Assembly: GCA_965194505.1 (NCBI GenBank)
Contig: OZ239144.1
Location: forward strand, 1,674,001 to 1,738,000
Reading direction: 5' to 3'
From: Hahnella aquatica
Lineage (GTDB): Bacteria; Pseudomonadota; Gammaproteobacteria; Burkholderiales; Burkholderiaceae_A
Length of the DNA stretch: 64,000 nucleotides
Shown here in pieces: positions 23,846 to 33,273 of the stretch; within the stretch, counting starts at the first letter, position 1, and every line of letters starts with the position of its first letter. The notes below the pieces were generated by a model. The model was not told the DNA's origin, searched no databases, and was given only the letters and a program-made list of their open reading frames with translations. The translations under genes were made by a program, and so were the position numbers.

Positions 23846-25236
23846 CAGTGGCGCCCTCCCTGGGCCTGTAGCCGACCGGCCAGGCCACCAATCGTGCCCG
23901 CCCCCATGGTCACGACGACATCATCGTCTCGAACCACACCCTCGAGCAGGCCCGCGATGTCATCCACGGTCTCCGCGAAAATCGGGTCGACACGGCCAAG
24001 CTGGCGAATGGTGCGCGCCAGGCTTCGGCCATCGGCCATTGCCAACGGGGCCTCGCCCGCGGCGTAGACCTCCGAGAGCACCAGCACATCGACCGTGGAC
24101 AGCACCTTCACAAAGTCTTCAAAGAGGTCGCGGGTCCGGCTGTATCGATGCGGCTGAAACACCAGCACCAGGCGACGCCCCGGGAACGCACCCCGAACGG
24201 CCTCGAGCGTGGCCCGAACCTCGACCGGGTGATGGCCGTAGTCATCGATGAGTTCCACCTGGGCCTGGCCAATCTGTGTGCGGCCCCAGCGTTGCAGCCG
24301 ACGGCCAACACCCTTGAACTGAGAGAGTCCCGCAGCAATGGCCGCATCGGTGACACCCAGTTCGGTGGCCACCGCGCAGGCCGCCAGTGCATTCAGAACA
24401 TTGTGCTGGCCTGGCAGGTTCAGCCGCACCGACAAGGGTGCATGGCCCTCGCGGAGCAGGTCGAAGGCCATGCTGAAGTCGCCCGCCTGAATATTGGCTG
24501 CGCGAACATCGGCATCGGCAGATAGGCCATAGGTAAGAACCGGCCGCGAAACGAACGGGATGATCTCGCGCACGTTTGCATCATCGACACAGACAATCGC
24601 CTCCCCGTAGAACGGCAGGCGCTGGGTGAAGGCGATGAAGGCCTGCTTGAGCTTGGCCATGTCATGGTCGTAGGTCTCCATGTGGTCGGCATCGATGTTC
24701 GTGATCACCGCCATCATGGGCATGAGGTTCAGAAAGGATCCATCAGACTCATCGGCCTCGGCCACAAAGGCATCACCCAGGCCAAGCCTTGCATTGGCAC
24801 CCGCACTGTTGAGCCGACCACCAATGACGAAGGTTGGGTCCAGGCCACCCTCGGCGAGCAGAGAGGCCACCAGGCTTGTCGTGGTGGTCTTCCCATGGGT
24901 TCCTGCAATGGCAATGCCCTGCTTCATGCGCATGAGTTCACTGAGCATGAGGGCACGCGGCACCACCGGTATCTTCTTGGCCCGGGCCGCCTGCAGCTCG
25001 GGATTGTCAGACTTCACGGCTGTGGAGATGACCACCACATCGGCACCCTCGATCTTCTCGGCCGCATGGCCCAGATGGATGGTGGCGCCCAGTGAGGCCA
25101 GTCGCTCGGTGGCTGCATTGGGATGGAGGTCTGTGCCCTGCACACGGTAGCCCTGGTTGATCAGAACCTCAGCAATGCCAGACATGCCCGAGCCGCCAAT
25201 GCCCACAAAATGAAGGCAACGAATCTTGTGCTTCAT
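23845..25236 (-). CDS. murC: UDP-N-acetylmuramate-L-alanine ligase
   Basis: MurC adds L-Ala to UDP-MurNAc, the first cytoplasmic peptide step of peptidoglycan synthesis. The 463-residue protein has the N-terminal HFVGIGGSGMSGIAEVL nucleotide-binding motif, the ATP P-loop GTHGKTTTTS near residue 110 and the YGHHPVEV motif in the C-terminal domain. The start overlaps the murG stop by 4 bases (ATGA), and the stop overlaps ddl by one. Confidence 0.98.
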   Translation of the reverse strand: MKHKIRCLHFVGIGGSGMSGIAEVLINQGYRVQGTDLHPNAATERLASLGATIHLGHAAEKIEGADVVVISTAVKSDNPELQAARAKKIPVVPRALMLSELMRMKQGIAIAGTHGKTTTTSLVASLLAEGGLDPTFVIGGRLNSAGANARLGLGDAFVAEADESDGSFLNLMPMMAVITNIDADHMETYDHDMAKLKQAFIAFTQRLPFYGEAIVCVDDANVREIIPFVSRPVLTYGLSADADVRAANIQAGDFSMAFDLLREGHAPLSVRLNLPGQHNVLNALAACAVATELGVTDAAIAAGLSQFKGVGRRLQRWGRTQIGQAQVELIDDYGHHPVEVRATLEAVRGAFPGRRLVLVFQPHRYSRTRDLFEDFVKVLSTVDVLVLSEVYAAGEAPLAMADGRSLARTIRQLGRVDPIFAETVDDIAGLLEGVVRDDDVVVTMGAGTIGGLAGRLQAQGGRH

Positions 25237-26321
25237 GGCCGTCCCTCCGCCTGCATCAGGGCCTCGCAGAGGTCGAGCATCCGAGCCTCCACCGCCTTGG
25301 GCTGTTGGCCTTCCAAGGCCTGGGCGGCCTGCAGAAGCACCGCCCGGTCGAGGCCACGAAGCCGCTCGGAGAGGCGGGCCTCAAAGTCCTTGCCCTGTGG
25401 AACCAGCCATGCGCCGCCTGCAGCCACCACGGCGGCCGCGTTGGCGGTCTGGTGGTCATCAATGGCGTGGGGCAGTGGTACATAGACTGCGGGCAGGCCC
25501 ACGGCCGTCATCTCCGCCACGGTAGAGGCACCCGCACGGCAGACGGCGAGGTCTGCCCAGGCATAGACCGCAGACATGTCGTCGATGAACGGCAGCACCT
25601 CGGCAACCAGGCCAGCCTGGGCATAACGTGCCTGGCAGTCTGGCTGGCCAGCCGGCCCAGACTGGTGACGAACCTCGAATGCAATGCCCTCCTTGGCCAA
25701 GGTGGCCAGTGCGGCAGGCAGGCCCTCATTGAGTGGCCGGGCGCCCAGGCTGCCCCCGAGCACCAGGAGCCGCAGCGGCCCCGTGCGCTCGGCCATGCTG
25801 CTTCGGGCCGCACCCAACGCGATCAGCTCTTGCCTCACCGGATTTCCAATCCATTGGCTGTTGCCGGGTGCGAACCGTGTCTTCTCAAAGCTCACCACCA
25901 CCGCCTGGGCCCACCGGGCAATCCATCGGTTTGCGGTGCCCATGACTGCGTTCTGCTCGTGCACCATCACGGGCCGACCCATGAGACGTGCGACCACGGC
26001 CACCGGAAAGCTCACATAGCCACCAAAGACAATGACCAGTCGGGGGGAGGCCTTGCGCATCCAAGCCCAGCAGCGCAGCATGGCCCGCAGCAGGCCAAAG
26101 GGCATCTGCAGCAAGGCCCAAAGCCCGCGTCCCCGAAGGCCCTGGAAGTCGAGTTGCAACAGGGGCATGCCGGCCTGCGGCACCACCCGTGCCTCCAGAC
26201 CACGATTGGACCCCACCCAGCTCGGGCCATGGCCTCGGGCCATGAGTCCTTTGGCCACGGCCAGCGCCGGGAAGACATGACCGCCCGTGCCACCGGCGGC
26301 GATGATCACCTGGGCGCTCAA
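25233..26321 (-). CDS. murG: UDP-GlcNAc transferase MurG
   Basis: MurG adds GlcNAc to lipid I to make lipid II at the inner face of the membrane. The protein has 362 residues with the glycosyltransferase motif GGTGGHVFPALA right after the start, HEQNAVMG in the middle and LVLGGSLGARPLN starting the second Rossmann domain. The start is TTG at 26321, which overlaps the ftsW stop as TTGA. It has GGGAG 7 bases upstream. The first ATG lies after the GGTGGH motif and cannot be the start. Confidence 0.95.
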   Translation of the reverse strand: MSAQVIIAAGGTGGHVFPALAVAKGLMARGHGPSWVGSNRGLEARVVPQAGMPLLQLDFQGLRGRGLWALLQMPFGLLRAMLRCWAWMRKASPRLVIVFGGYVSFPVAVVARLMGRPVMVHEQNAVMGTANRWIARWAQAVVVSFEKTRFAPGNSQWIGNPVRQELIALGAARSSMAERTGPLRLLVLGGSLGARPLNEGLPAALATLAKEGIAFEVRHQSGPAGQPDCQARYAQAGLVAEVLPFIDDMSAVYAWADLAVCRAGASTVAEMTAVGLPAVYVPLPHAIDDHQTANAAAVVAAGGAWLVPQGKDFEARLSERLRGLDRAVLLQAAQALEGQQPKAVEARMLDLCEALMQAEGRP

Positions 26322-27541
26322 CTGAAGGCTCCCATGCGATGCCGTGGTCGCACCATGCCGGCGGATTCCTGAATGGGGGTGCCGCGAATTCGCGCTCGAT
26401 TCTCCATGTCGATTCGAACCAGCAGGCCCATGGCCATACAAACCGCGAGCATGGAACTGCCGCCGTGGCTGATGAAGGGCAGCGTAAGCCCTTTGGTGGG
26501 CAGCAGCCCTGTGTTCACACCGGCATGAATGAAGGTCTGCAGGCCGATCCAGACCGCAATGCCCTGTGCCACCAGACCGGCAAAGAGACGTTCCTGGGAC
26601 ATGGAGACGCGGCCAATTTCCATGGCCCGCCGGATCAAATAGGCGAAGGTCAGCATCACGGCGAGCACCCCGACAAATCCGAGCTCTTCACCGATCACCG
26701 CGAAGATGAAGTCGGTGTGCGGCAGGGGCAGGTGGCCCAGTTTGGCAATGCCCGTGCCCAGTCCAGACCCAAAGAGCCCACCGTGGCCAAATGCAATCAG
26801 GGCACCACAGAGCTGATAGCCCGTGGTCTGAACATGGTCTGGTGCACAGGGGCTCAGGTAGGAAAAGAGCCGATCCAGCCGCCACGGGGTGATGTAGACC
26901 ATGAAGGCGAAGAAGCCGGCCATGAGAATGACCAACGGGACAATGACCCGAAGGCTCATGCCGCCCAAGAACAGAACGGTGGCCACGGTGCAGGTGATGA
27001 CAATGGTCGAGCCGAGGTCGGGCTGATAGAGCAGCAGGAGAATCACCAGGAGCATCAGGCCTCCAATGGGGGCCAGGCCACGCAGCAGGTCAGACTGCAT
27101 GCGCTCTTGGCGGCGCACGGCATAGGCGGCTGCGAAGACCAATGCAAAGAGCTTCATCAGTTCTGCCGGCTGCAGTGTGATCACGCCCAGGGGAATGGCA
27201 CGCACCGCGCCATCCTTGATGAAGGCGGCCCCACCAATGAGCTTGATGCCAGCGACCACCACCAGCAGCGCAATTCCCAGCACGAAGGCCCAGGCCGAGA
27301 AGCGTTGCCACTGGCTGATGGGGATCGAGAGCAGGATCCAGAAGACGAAGAGGCCCACCAGCAGATGGGCCGGATGGCCTCGCATGAGCCGCCAGATGCT
27401 CGGGGCCTGTTCCGAGCCCGGCAGCGGGAGATTGGCGGAATAGACCATCACCAGACCGAGCATGAGCAGGCCCAGAAAGACGCCCATGAGGCGCCAGTCG
27501 GGCGGGGCCGGCCGCAGGACGTTGCCGAACCGGCTCAGCAT
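26318..27541 (-). CDS. ftsW: Septal peptidoglycan polymerase FtsW
   Basis: FtsW is the SEDS glycosyltransferase that polymerises lipid II at the septum with FtsI. The 407-residue protein has about ten membrane helices and the SEDS signature near the C-terminus (NTGLLPTKGLTLPFISHGG). The start overlaps murD by 7 bases and the stop overlaps the murG TTG start. Confidence 0.97.
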   Translation of the reverse strand: MLSRFGNVLRPAPPDWRLMGVFLGLLMLGLVMVYSANLPLPGSEQAPSIWRLMRGHPAHLLVGLFVFWILLSIPISQWQRFSAWAFVLGIALLVVVAGIKLIGGAAFIKDGAVRAIPLGVITLQPAELMKLFALVFAAAYAVRRQERMQSDLLRGLAPIGGLMLLVILLLLYQPDLGSTIVITCTVATVLFLGGMSLRVIVPLVILMAGFFAFMVYITPWRLDRLFSYLSPCAPDHVQTTGYQLCGALIAFGHGGLFGSGLGTGIAKLGHLPLPHTDFIFAVIGEELGFVGVLAVMLTFAYLIRRAMEIGRVSMSQERLFAGLVAQGIAVWIGLQTFIHAGVNTGLLPTKGLTLPFISHGGSSMLAVCMAMGLLVRIDMENRARIRGTPIQESAGMVRPRHRMGAFS

Positions 27542-29079
27542 GGCTGGCCTTCCTGCTGCGCGATCTCACGCGCAGCCTCCACAAACACGGCCGCCCGATG
27601 GGCGTAATTCCTGAACATGTCGAAGCTCGCGCAGGCCGGCGAGAGCAGCACCGTGGCATGGCCCGTGGACTCGGCCAGTTCATTCGCCTTGGCATGCGCC
27701 CAGCGCACCGCCTGGGGCAGGTCATCCGACTCCTGTGGCGATTGGCCGCGGGCCCGCAGCGCCTGGGCCAAGGCGGGGCCGTCTCGTCCAATGGTGGCCA
27801 CCGAACAGCCTTTCTGTGCCAGGGCCTCCACCAGGCGCGAAAAATCCTGGCCCTTGCCATCGCCACCCACAATCACCACCAGGGCGCCGCCGAATGCCTT
27901 GAGGGCGGCCAGGGTCGCATCCACATTCGTGCCCTTGCTGTCATCCACAAAATCGACGGGGCCAATCGAGAGAACCGTCTCCAGGCGATGGGGCTCTCCG
28001 CGGTACTCACGCAGTCCACGGAGCAAGGCCGCCAGGTCCTGGGTCACCGTGAGGGCCAGCCCAAGGCTGGCCATCGCATTGCGAAGGTTGTGTGGCCCCG
28101 GAATGCGCAAGGCCGCTGCAGGCATCAGTCGCACCAAAGGCTCGGCTGCACTGGCCCGATGAACCAGCCAGTCGAGGCCCTCGTGGGCCACACCCAGGCC
28201 AGGCTCCGCGGCACCCAGTGGCGAGACGCCATAGCCAAATCGCTGGGGGGTCGCCTGCGACACATGGACTGCAATGGCCTCGGCCAGTGCTGCGTCGTCC
28301 CGGTCGACCCAGATGCTCTGCGCGGTGCAGGGCAGGCCAAAAATGCGCAGCTTGGCCGCGCGGTAGTCCTCGAGGTCGAGGTGCCAGTCGAGGTGGTCTT
28401 GGTCCACATTGAGCAGCACCGAGGCGGTGGGTGTGAATCGGTTCGCCAATGCCAACTGAAAGCTGGAGAGTTCGAGCACCCAGACCGCGGGCATCTGCCC
28501 GGCATCCTCTCGCATCATGAGGGCCTGCAACAGCGATGGGCTGACATTGCCAGCCACCTGCACATCCATGCCAGCCACACCCAGAAGGTGGGCCAGCAGC
28601 ATCACGGTGGTGGTCTTGCCGTTGGTGCCAGTGACGGCCAACACTGGGGGCCTGGCCAGGGCCAGCTCGACCGCCTCCGCCGAGGCACCAGGGCTCGAGG
28701 CCAACCGAGAGATCGCCCAGTCAAAGAGGTCAAGCTCCTGCACGATGGGAATGCCTCGCGACAGGGCGGCAGCCCGCAAGGCCGCAACGGAGCCCAGCCG
28801 GTCCGGGTGGGGTGATAGGCCGGGCGTGCCCACCACCAAGTCCACACCGTCGAGCCACTGGTCCCCGAAGGGCATCGACTGCCCCCAGCGACAGTCCACG
28901 CCATCCGGGTCGGGGCTGGCCGGCTGCGCCCGGCTGTCGATGAGCCGAACCCGCATGCCCTGACGAACCAGCCAACGCGCCGTGGCCTGGCCAGACTCTC
29001 CGCCGCCGACCACCAAGGCCTGACGGCCTCGCCAATCGTGGCCGGCCTCCCAGTTCCAGGTGGGCTGCATCTCGTTCAT
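27535..29079 (-). CDS. murD: UDP-MurNAc-L-Ala-D-Glu ligase
   Basis: MurD adds D-Glu to UDP-MurNAc-L-Ala. At 514 residues it is longer than the E. coli enzyme (about 438), as seen in other Burkholderiales. It has ALVVGGGESGQATARW at the N-terminus, the P-loop GTNGKTTT near residue 150, and DDSKGTNVDAT in the C-terminal domain. The ATG at 29079 lies 2 bases after the mraY stop. Confidence 0.96.
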   Translation of the reverse strand: MNEMQPTWNWEAGHDWRGRQALVVGGGESGQATARWLVRQGMRVRLIDSRAQPASPDPDGVDCRWGQSMPFGDQWLDGVDLVVGTPGLSPHPDRLGSVAALRAAALSRGIPIVQELDLFDWAISRLASSPGASAEAVELALARPPVLAVTGTNGKTTTVMLLAHLLGVAGMDVQVAGNVSPSLLQALMMREDAGQMPAVWVLELSSFQLALANRFTPTASVLLNVDQDHLDWHLDLEDYRAAKLRIFGLPCTAQSIWVDRDDAALAEAIAVHVSQATPQRFGYGVSPLGAAEPGLGVAHEGLDWLVHRASAAEPLVRLMPAAALRIPGPHNLRNAMASLGLALTVTQDLAALLRGLREYRGEPHRLETVLSIGPVDFVDDSKGTNVDATLAALKAFGGALVVIVGGDGKGQDFSRLVEALAQKGCSVATIGRDGPALAQALRARGQSPQESDDLPQAVRWAHAKANELAESTGHATVLLSPACASFDMFRNYAHRAAVFVEAAREIAQQEGQPC

Positions 29080-29081
29080 GG

Positions 29082-30251
29082 CTATCGAATCTTCAGGGTG
29101 GCAAGCCCTGCCAGCACCAGCATCATGGTGATGATCCAGAACCGAACCACCACCTGAGTCTCCTTCCAGCCCGATTCCTCAAAGTGGTGATGCAAGGGCG
29201 CCATCCGCAGGATGCGTCGGCCCTCTCCAAATCGTCGTTTGGTGTATTTGAAATAGGCCACCTGCAGCATCACCGAGAGGGTCTCGGCCACGAAGACACC
29301 GCCCATCACAAAGAACACAATTTCCTGCCGCACCACAATGGCCACGGCACCCAAGGCCCCACCGAGGGCCAGTGCACCCACATCTCCCATGAAGACCGTG
29401 GCGGGGTAGGCGTTGAACCACAGAAAGGCCAGGCCTGCGCCCACCAGGGCTGCACAGAACACGGTGAGTTCACCGGCGCCTGGAATGTGGGGCAGCAGCA
29501 GGTACTTCGAAAAGACGGCGTTGCCCGCCACATAGGCAAAGACGCCCAGGGCCCCGGCGATCAGCACGGTGGGCATGATGGCCAGGCCATCCAGGCCGTC
29601 GGTCAGGTTGACCGCATTGCTGCTGCCCACGATCACGAAGTAAGACAGCACCACGAAGCCCCAGACGCCCAAGGGATAGGCCACACTCTTAAAAAAGGGA
29701 ACGATGAGGTCGGCCTGGGATGGCAGGGTCAGCTCCAGGCCATTGTTGAGCCAGGTGAGGAACAGCTGCCAGGCCTGCTCATTGGAGTTTCCAGACACGG
29801 CAAAGGCCAGCACGAAGGCGGCGACCAGGCCAATCACCGACTGCCAAAAATACTTCCAACGACCGGGCAGGCCCTTGGGATCCCGATAGACCACCTTGCG
29901 ATAGTCATCCACCCACCCCACCGCGCCGAGGCCCAAGGTGATGAGCAGCACCACCCAGACAAACCGGTTGGCAAGGTCTGCCCAGAGAAGGGTGGTCACC
30001 CCCACCGACAACAGGATCAAGGCGCCACCCATGGTGGGGGTGCCCGCCTTGACCAGATGGGTCTGTGGACCATCATGGCGAACGGCCTGCCCAATCTTCA
30101 GTTCGGTGAGACGCCGAATCACCCAGGGGCCCAAGAGCAGGCCGATGGCCAGGGCCGTCAGGGTGGCCATGACCGCGCGCAGTGTGATGTAGCCGAACAC
30201 CCCCAGGCCACGGATCATGGGCTCGAGCAGGTCAAACAGAAAGAGCAGCAT
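29082..30251 (-). CDS. mraY: Phospho-MurNAc-pentapeptide transferase MraY
   Basis: MraY transfers the phospho-MurNAc-pentapeptide to undecaprenyl phosphate, giving lipid I. The 389-residue protein has about ten membrane helices. The substrate motifs GTPTMGGALIL, NLTDGLDGLA and FMGDVGALALGG, and APLHHHFE near the C-terminus, are intact, with the catalytic aspartates. The ATG overlaps the murEF 3' end by 20 bases. Confidence 0.97.
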   Translation of the reverse strand: MLLFLFDLLEPMIRGLGVFGYITLRAVMATLTALAIGLLLGPWVIRRLTELKIGQAVRHDGPQTHLVKAGTPTMGGALILLSVGVTTLLWADLANRFVWVVLLITLGLGAVGWVDDYRKVVYRDPKGLPGRWKYFWQSVIGLVAAFVLAFAVSGNSNEQAWQLFLTWLNNGLELTLPSQADLIVPFFKSVAYPLGVWGFVVLSYFVIVGSSNAVNLTDGLDGLAIMPTVLIAGALGVFAYVAGNAVFSKYLLLPHIPGAGELTVFCAALVGAGLAFLWFNAYPATVFMGDVGALALGGALGAVAIVVRQEIVFFVMGGVFVAETLSVMLQVAYFKYTKRRFGEGRRILRMAPLHHHFEESGWKETQVVVRFWIITMMLVLAGLATLKIR

Positions 30252-33200
30252 CGTGCGGATCCTTGGTCATGAGTGGGTCGATGAGGCGTTCCATGCGCAT
30301 GAAGCGAGAGCCCTTGACCCAGACTATGGGCGTCAGGCCGCTGGCCTGCTGGCATCGGACCCAGTCCGAGACCCCCGCAAGCCATTCGTCAAAGGTCTCG
30401 GCTGACGCGGCCAGTCCGGTCCGACGGCCCGCGGATTGCATCGCCTCACCCCAGAGGAAGAGGCGGTCAATGCCCAGCGTCTGCGCATACGCAAGCACTT
30501 CGTCGTGAAAGGCGGGGCCGTTCTCACCCACCTCCCCCATGTCACCCAGGGCCATGGCCACTGGACGGGTGGCGGCGGACAGGGCCAGCATGGCCGCCCG
30601 AACCGAGTCAGGGTTGGCGTTGTAACTGTCGTCGATGAGACTGCCACCGCCCGGCAGTGGCAGCACACGCCCGCGGCCACGCACGACCTCAAATGCAGAG
30701 AGCCCCTCCGTGATCTGTGCATCGGAGAGGCCCATGGCCACGCCCACCGCGGCGGCGGCCGCAGCATTGCGCGCCAGGTGGGCACCAAAGCCCGCCACCT
30801 GAATGCCATGGAGCACATGGCAGCCACGGTCCGCGCTCAGCCGAGACAAGGAGAAGGCCACCGGGGCAAGGCTCGTGGGGTTGGCCAGCATCTCGAGCTC
30901 GCAGTCGGTCTGTGGGTCTGCGGCATCATCGGCCAGGCCAAATCGAATCAGACGCTGCGCACTGGTCTGCTCCCGCCAAATGGCCTCATGGTCTGGGTCA
31001 CGGGGCACCACCGCCACCGCACCCGAGGCCATGGCCTGAAAGACCATGCCGTTTTCTCGGGCACAGGCCGCCACACTGCCCATGAACTCCTGGTGCTCGC
31101 GCTGGGCATTGGTCACCACCGCCACCTCCGGGGCCGCCATGGCGGCAAGGGCAGCAATCTCGCCCGGGTGGTTCATGCCGATCTCCACCACAGCCAGTTG
31201 ATGCCGAGGCCTGAGCCCCAAGAGGCTCAATGGAAGCCCAATCGCATTGTTCAAATTGCCGGGTGTGGCCCAGCTCGCCGAAGGTCCGACGGCAGCCCGC
31301 ATCACTGCGGCCACCATTTCCTTGACCGTGGTCTTCCCGTTCGAGCCCGTCACGGCAACCAGCCGACCCGGCCAGGCCCGGCGCCAGGCGGCCGCCAGCG
31401 CACCCAGGGCGGCCACGGTGTCGGGCACGAGCAACAAGGGCAGGCCCTTGGGTGGATTCGCCGGTGGACGAGCCACCACCGCCGCAACAGCACCCTGGGC
31501 CCCCACCGCGTCTAAAAAGTCATGGCCATCGAAGCGCTCACCCGCGATGGCGACAAACAAGGCGCCGGCGGAACATCGCCGGCTGTCGATCGAGACGCCC
31601 GCCATGGCCGCGTCGGCTGCATCGGGCGGCACCAGCCACCGCGCGGTCGTGAGCCCCGCTTCCTTTAGGGCCGGCACAAGATCGCGCAGCAACCAAGGCG
31701 CGCGCCAGGCCCGAAGGGCCGCCGCAGCCACAGCCGCCTCATCGAAGGCCAGGGTCTGGCCCTGCAGCACCTGGGTCTTCTCGTGACCCTTCCCACAGAG
31801 CAGCACAATGTCGGCCGGCCTTGCATGGTCGAGGAGCTGCGCAATGGCCTCTCGCCGGTCCTCGCACGAATGCACCTTCAGCCGCTGGCCCGCCGGCACA
31901 CCCGCCAGAATGTCTTGAAGAATGTCCGCCGTGGCCTCTGAGCGGGAATTGTCGGCAGTGAGCATCACCAGGTCGGCCGCCTCGGTGACGGCCGCGCCCA
32001 TCAGTGGACGTTTGGTTCGGTCGCGATCGCCACCGCAGCCAAAGAGCACGAGCAGCCGGCCCGATCGAGCCTGGGCCAGCGCTCGCATGGCCTCTAGCAG
32101 CACCGAGAGGGCCTCTGGCGTGTGTGCGTAATCGATCAGAACCATGGGCCTTGGCTGGTCGTCCTCGATGCGAACGGGCTCGAGTCGTCCAGCGGGCAGG
32201 TCCAGGCCCTCGAGGACCTGAGTCGCCTCGGCCATGGACCAGCCCAGCGACAGCATCAGCCCCCCCATGAGGCCTGCATTCTCAAGGTTGTGCGTGCCCC
32301 AGGTGGGAATCACCAGTCGAGTGTGGGTCTCTCCCACCGTCCAACGACAGTGCAGTCCGGCATCATCCACCGACTCGGCCACCAAGGTCTGGGCTGCCTG
32401 CGAGTCTGTGGTGCAGCCGACCCAGGTCACGGATGGCGCCTGCGAAATGGCCTGGGCCAGAATCTGCCTGGGTGCGTCGGTGGCAAGCTGGAGTTGCTCC
32501 ATGGCCACCACCGATGAGACGCCCGGCAGGCGCATGAGCAAAGCCTTGGCCTCGGCATAGGCGGTCATGGTGCCGTGGATGTCCAGGTGCTCATGGCTGA
32601 GATTGGTCACACCCGCGGCTCGCAGTCGACAGCCCGCGAGTCGGCCTTGAACGAGTCCAATCGAACTGGCCTCCAGAAAGACCCAGGTCACGCCGAGGTC
32701 TCGCAGCCTGGCGAGCACTTCTTGAAGATCGACCGCATCCAGAGACGTGAGGCCAGGGCCCTGCATGACCTGCTGCTGCGCGGTGGCCAGAGAGTCCGAT
32801 GCGCTCGGCTCAAAGCGGGTGACGCCAAGTGTGCCAATGCTGGCGGTGGAGACGCCCAGTCGGGCCAGCCCCTGCGCGAGCCCGTGCACCACCGACGACT
32901 TTCCGTTCGTGCCGGTGATGGCCACCAGGCCCATGGCCGAGGATGGATCACCATGAAAGCCGCTGGCCAGCCAGCCACTGCGAGCAGCCAGATCATCGAG
33001 GGTCACACAGTGTGGGGCCCAGTCGGAGGCAGGCCGACCTTCAAGCCAGGTGGTGACTGCCGGCGCACGGGCCGAGTCATAGACCAGGCCAAATGGCTGC
33101 CGAGATGCTGCGGCCTCCAAAAGGGCGTGAAGGCCATGCCGCTGGCCAGGCCGCAGCACATACCAATCCAAGGGCGTGAGCATGCTGGTGTTGGCCAGCA

Positions 33201-33273
33201 TCCGGCCACCCGGCGACTGCTCGCGCAGTTGCACACCGAGTGCCATGGCCTGCTGGTCCACCGCGTGGGTCAT
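30232..33273 (-). CDS. murEF: MurE-MurF fusion protein
   Basis: One 1013-residue frame encodes both ligases. Residues 1 to about 525 are MurE (adds meso-diaminopimelate), with P-loop GTNGKSS at 121-127 and the substrate motif DNSR at 441-444, usually DNPR. Residues from about 545 are MurF (adds D-Ala-D-Ala), with P-loop GSNGKTT at 643-649 and YNANPDS near the C-terminal domain. There is no stop or frameshift between them and only a short linker. A fused MurE-MurF is known from Bordetella and related Burkholderiales. The ATG overlaps the ftsI stop as TGATG. DAP specificity is inferred from the retained Asn and Arg. Confidence 0.96.
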   Translation of the reverse strand: MTHAVDQQAMALGVQLREQSPGGRMLANTSMLTPLDWYVLRPGQRHGLHALLEAAASRQPFGLVYDSARAPAVTTWLEGRPASDWAPHCVTLDDLAARSGWLASGFHGDPSSAMGLVAITGTNGKSSVVHGLAQGLARLGVSTASIGTLGVTRFEPSASDSLATAQQQVMQGPGLTSLDAVDLQEVLARLRDLGVTWVFLEASSIGLVQGRLAGCRLRAAGVTNLSHEHLDIHGTMTAYAEAKALLMRLPGVSSVVAMEQLQLATDAPRQILAQAISQAPSVTWVGCTTDSQAAQTLVAESVDDAGLHCRWTVGETHTRLVIPTWGTHNLENAGLMGGLMLSLGWSMAEATQVLEGLDLPAGRLEPVRIEDDQPRPMVLIDYAHTPEALSVLLEAMRALAQARSGRLLVLFGCGGDRDRTKRPLMGAAVTEAADLVMLTADNSRSEATADILQDILAGVPAGQRLKVHSCEDRREAIAQLLDHARPADIVLLCGKGHEKTQVLQGQTLAFDEAAVAAAALRAWRAPWLLRDLVPALKEAGLTTARWLVPPDAADAAMAGVSIDSRRCSAGALFVAIAGERFDGHDFLDAVGAQGAVAAVVARPPANPPKGLPLLLVPDTVAALGALAAAWRRAWPGRLVAVTGSNGKTTVKEMVAAVMRAAVGPSASWATPGNLNNAIGLPLSLLGLRPRHQLAVVEIGMNHPGEIAALAAMAAPEVAVVTNAQREHQEFMGSVAACARENGMVFQAMASGAVAVVPRDPDHEAIWREQTSAQRLIRFGLADDAADPQTDCELEMLANPTSLAPVAFSLSRLSADRGCHVLHGIQVAGFGAHLARNAAAAAAVGVAMGLSDAQITEGLSAFEVVRGRGRVLPLPGGGSLIDDSYNANPDSVRAAMLALSAATRPVAMALGDMGEVGENGPAFHDEVLAYAQTLGIDRLFLWGEAMQSAGRRTGLAASAETFDEWLAGVSDWVRCQQASGLTPIVWVKGSRFMRMERLIDPLMTKDPHDAALSV

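Noticed and set aside
26339..27607. Long open frame of over 400 codons antisense to ftsW
   Set aside because: The translation is highly polar and rich in H, G and Q, as expected of the complement of a membrane protein. ftsW on the other strand is certain.
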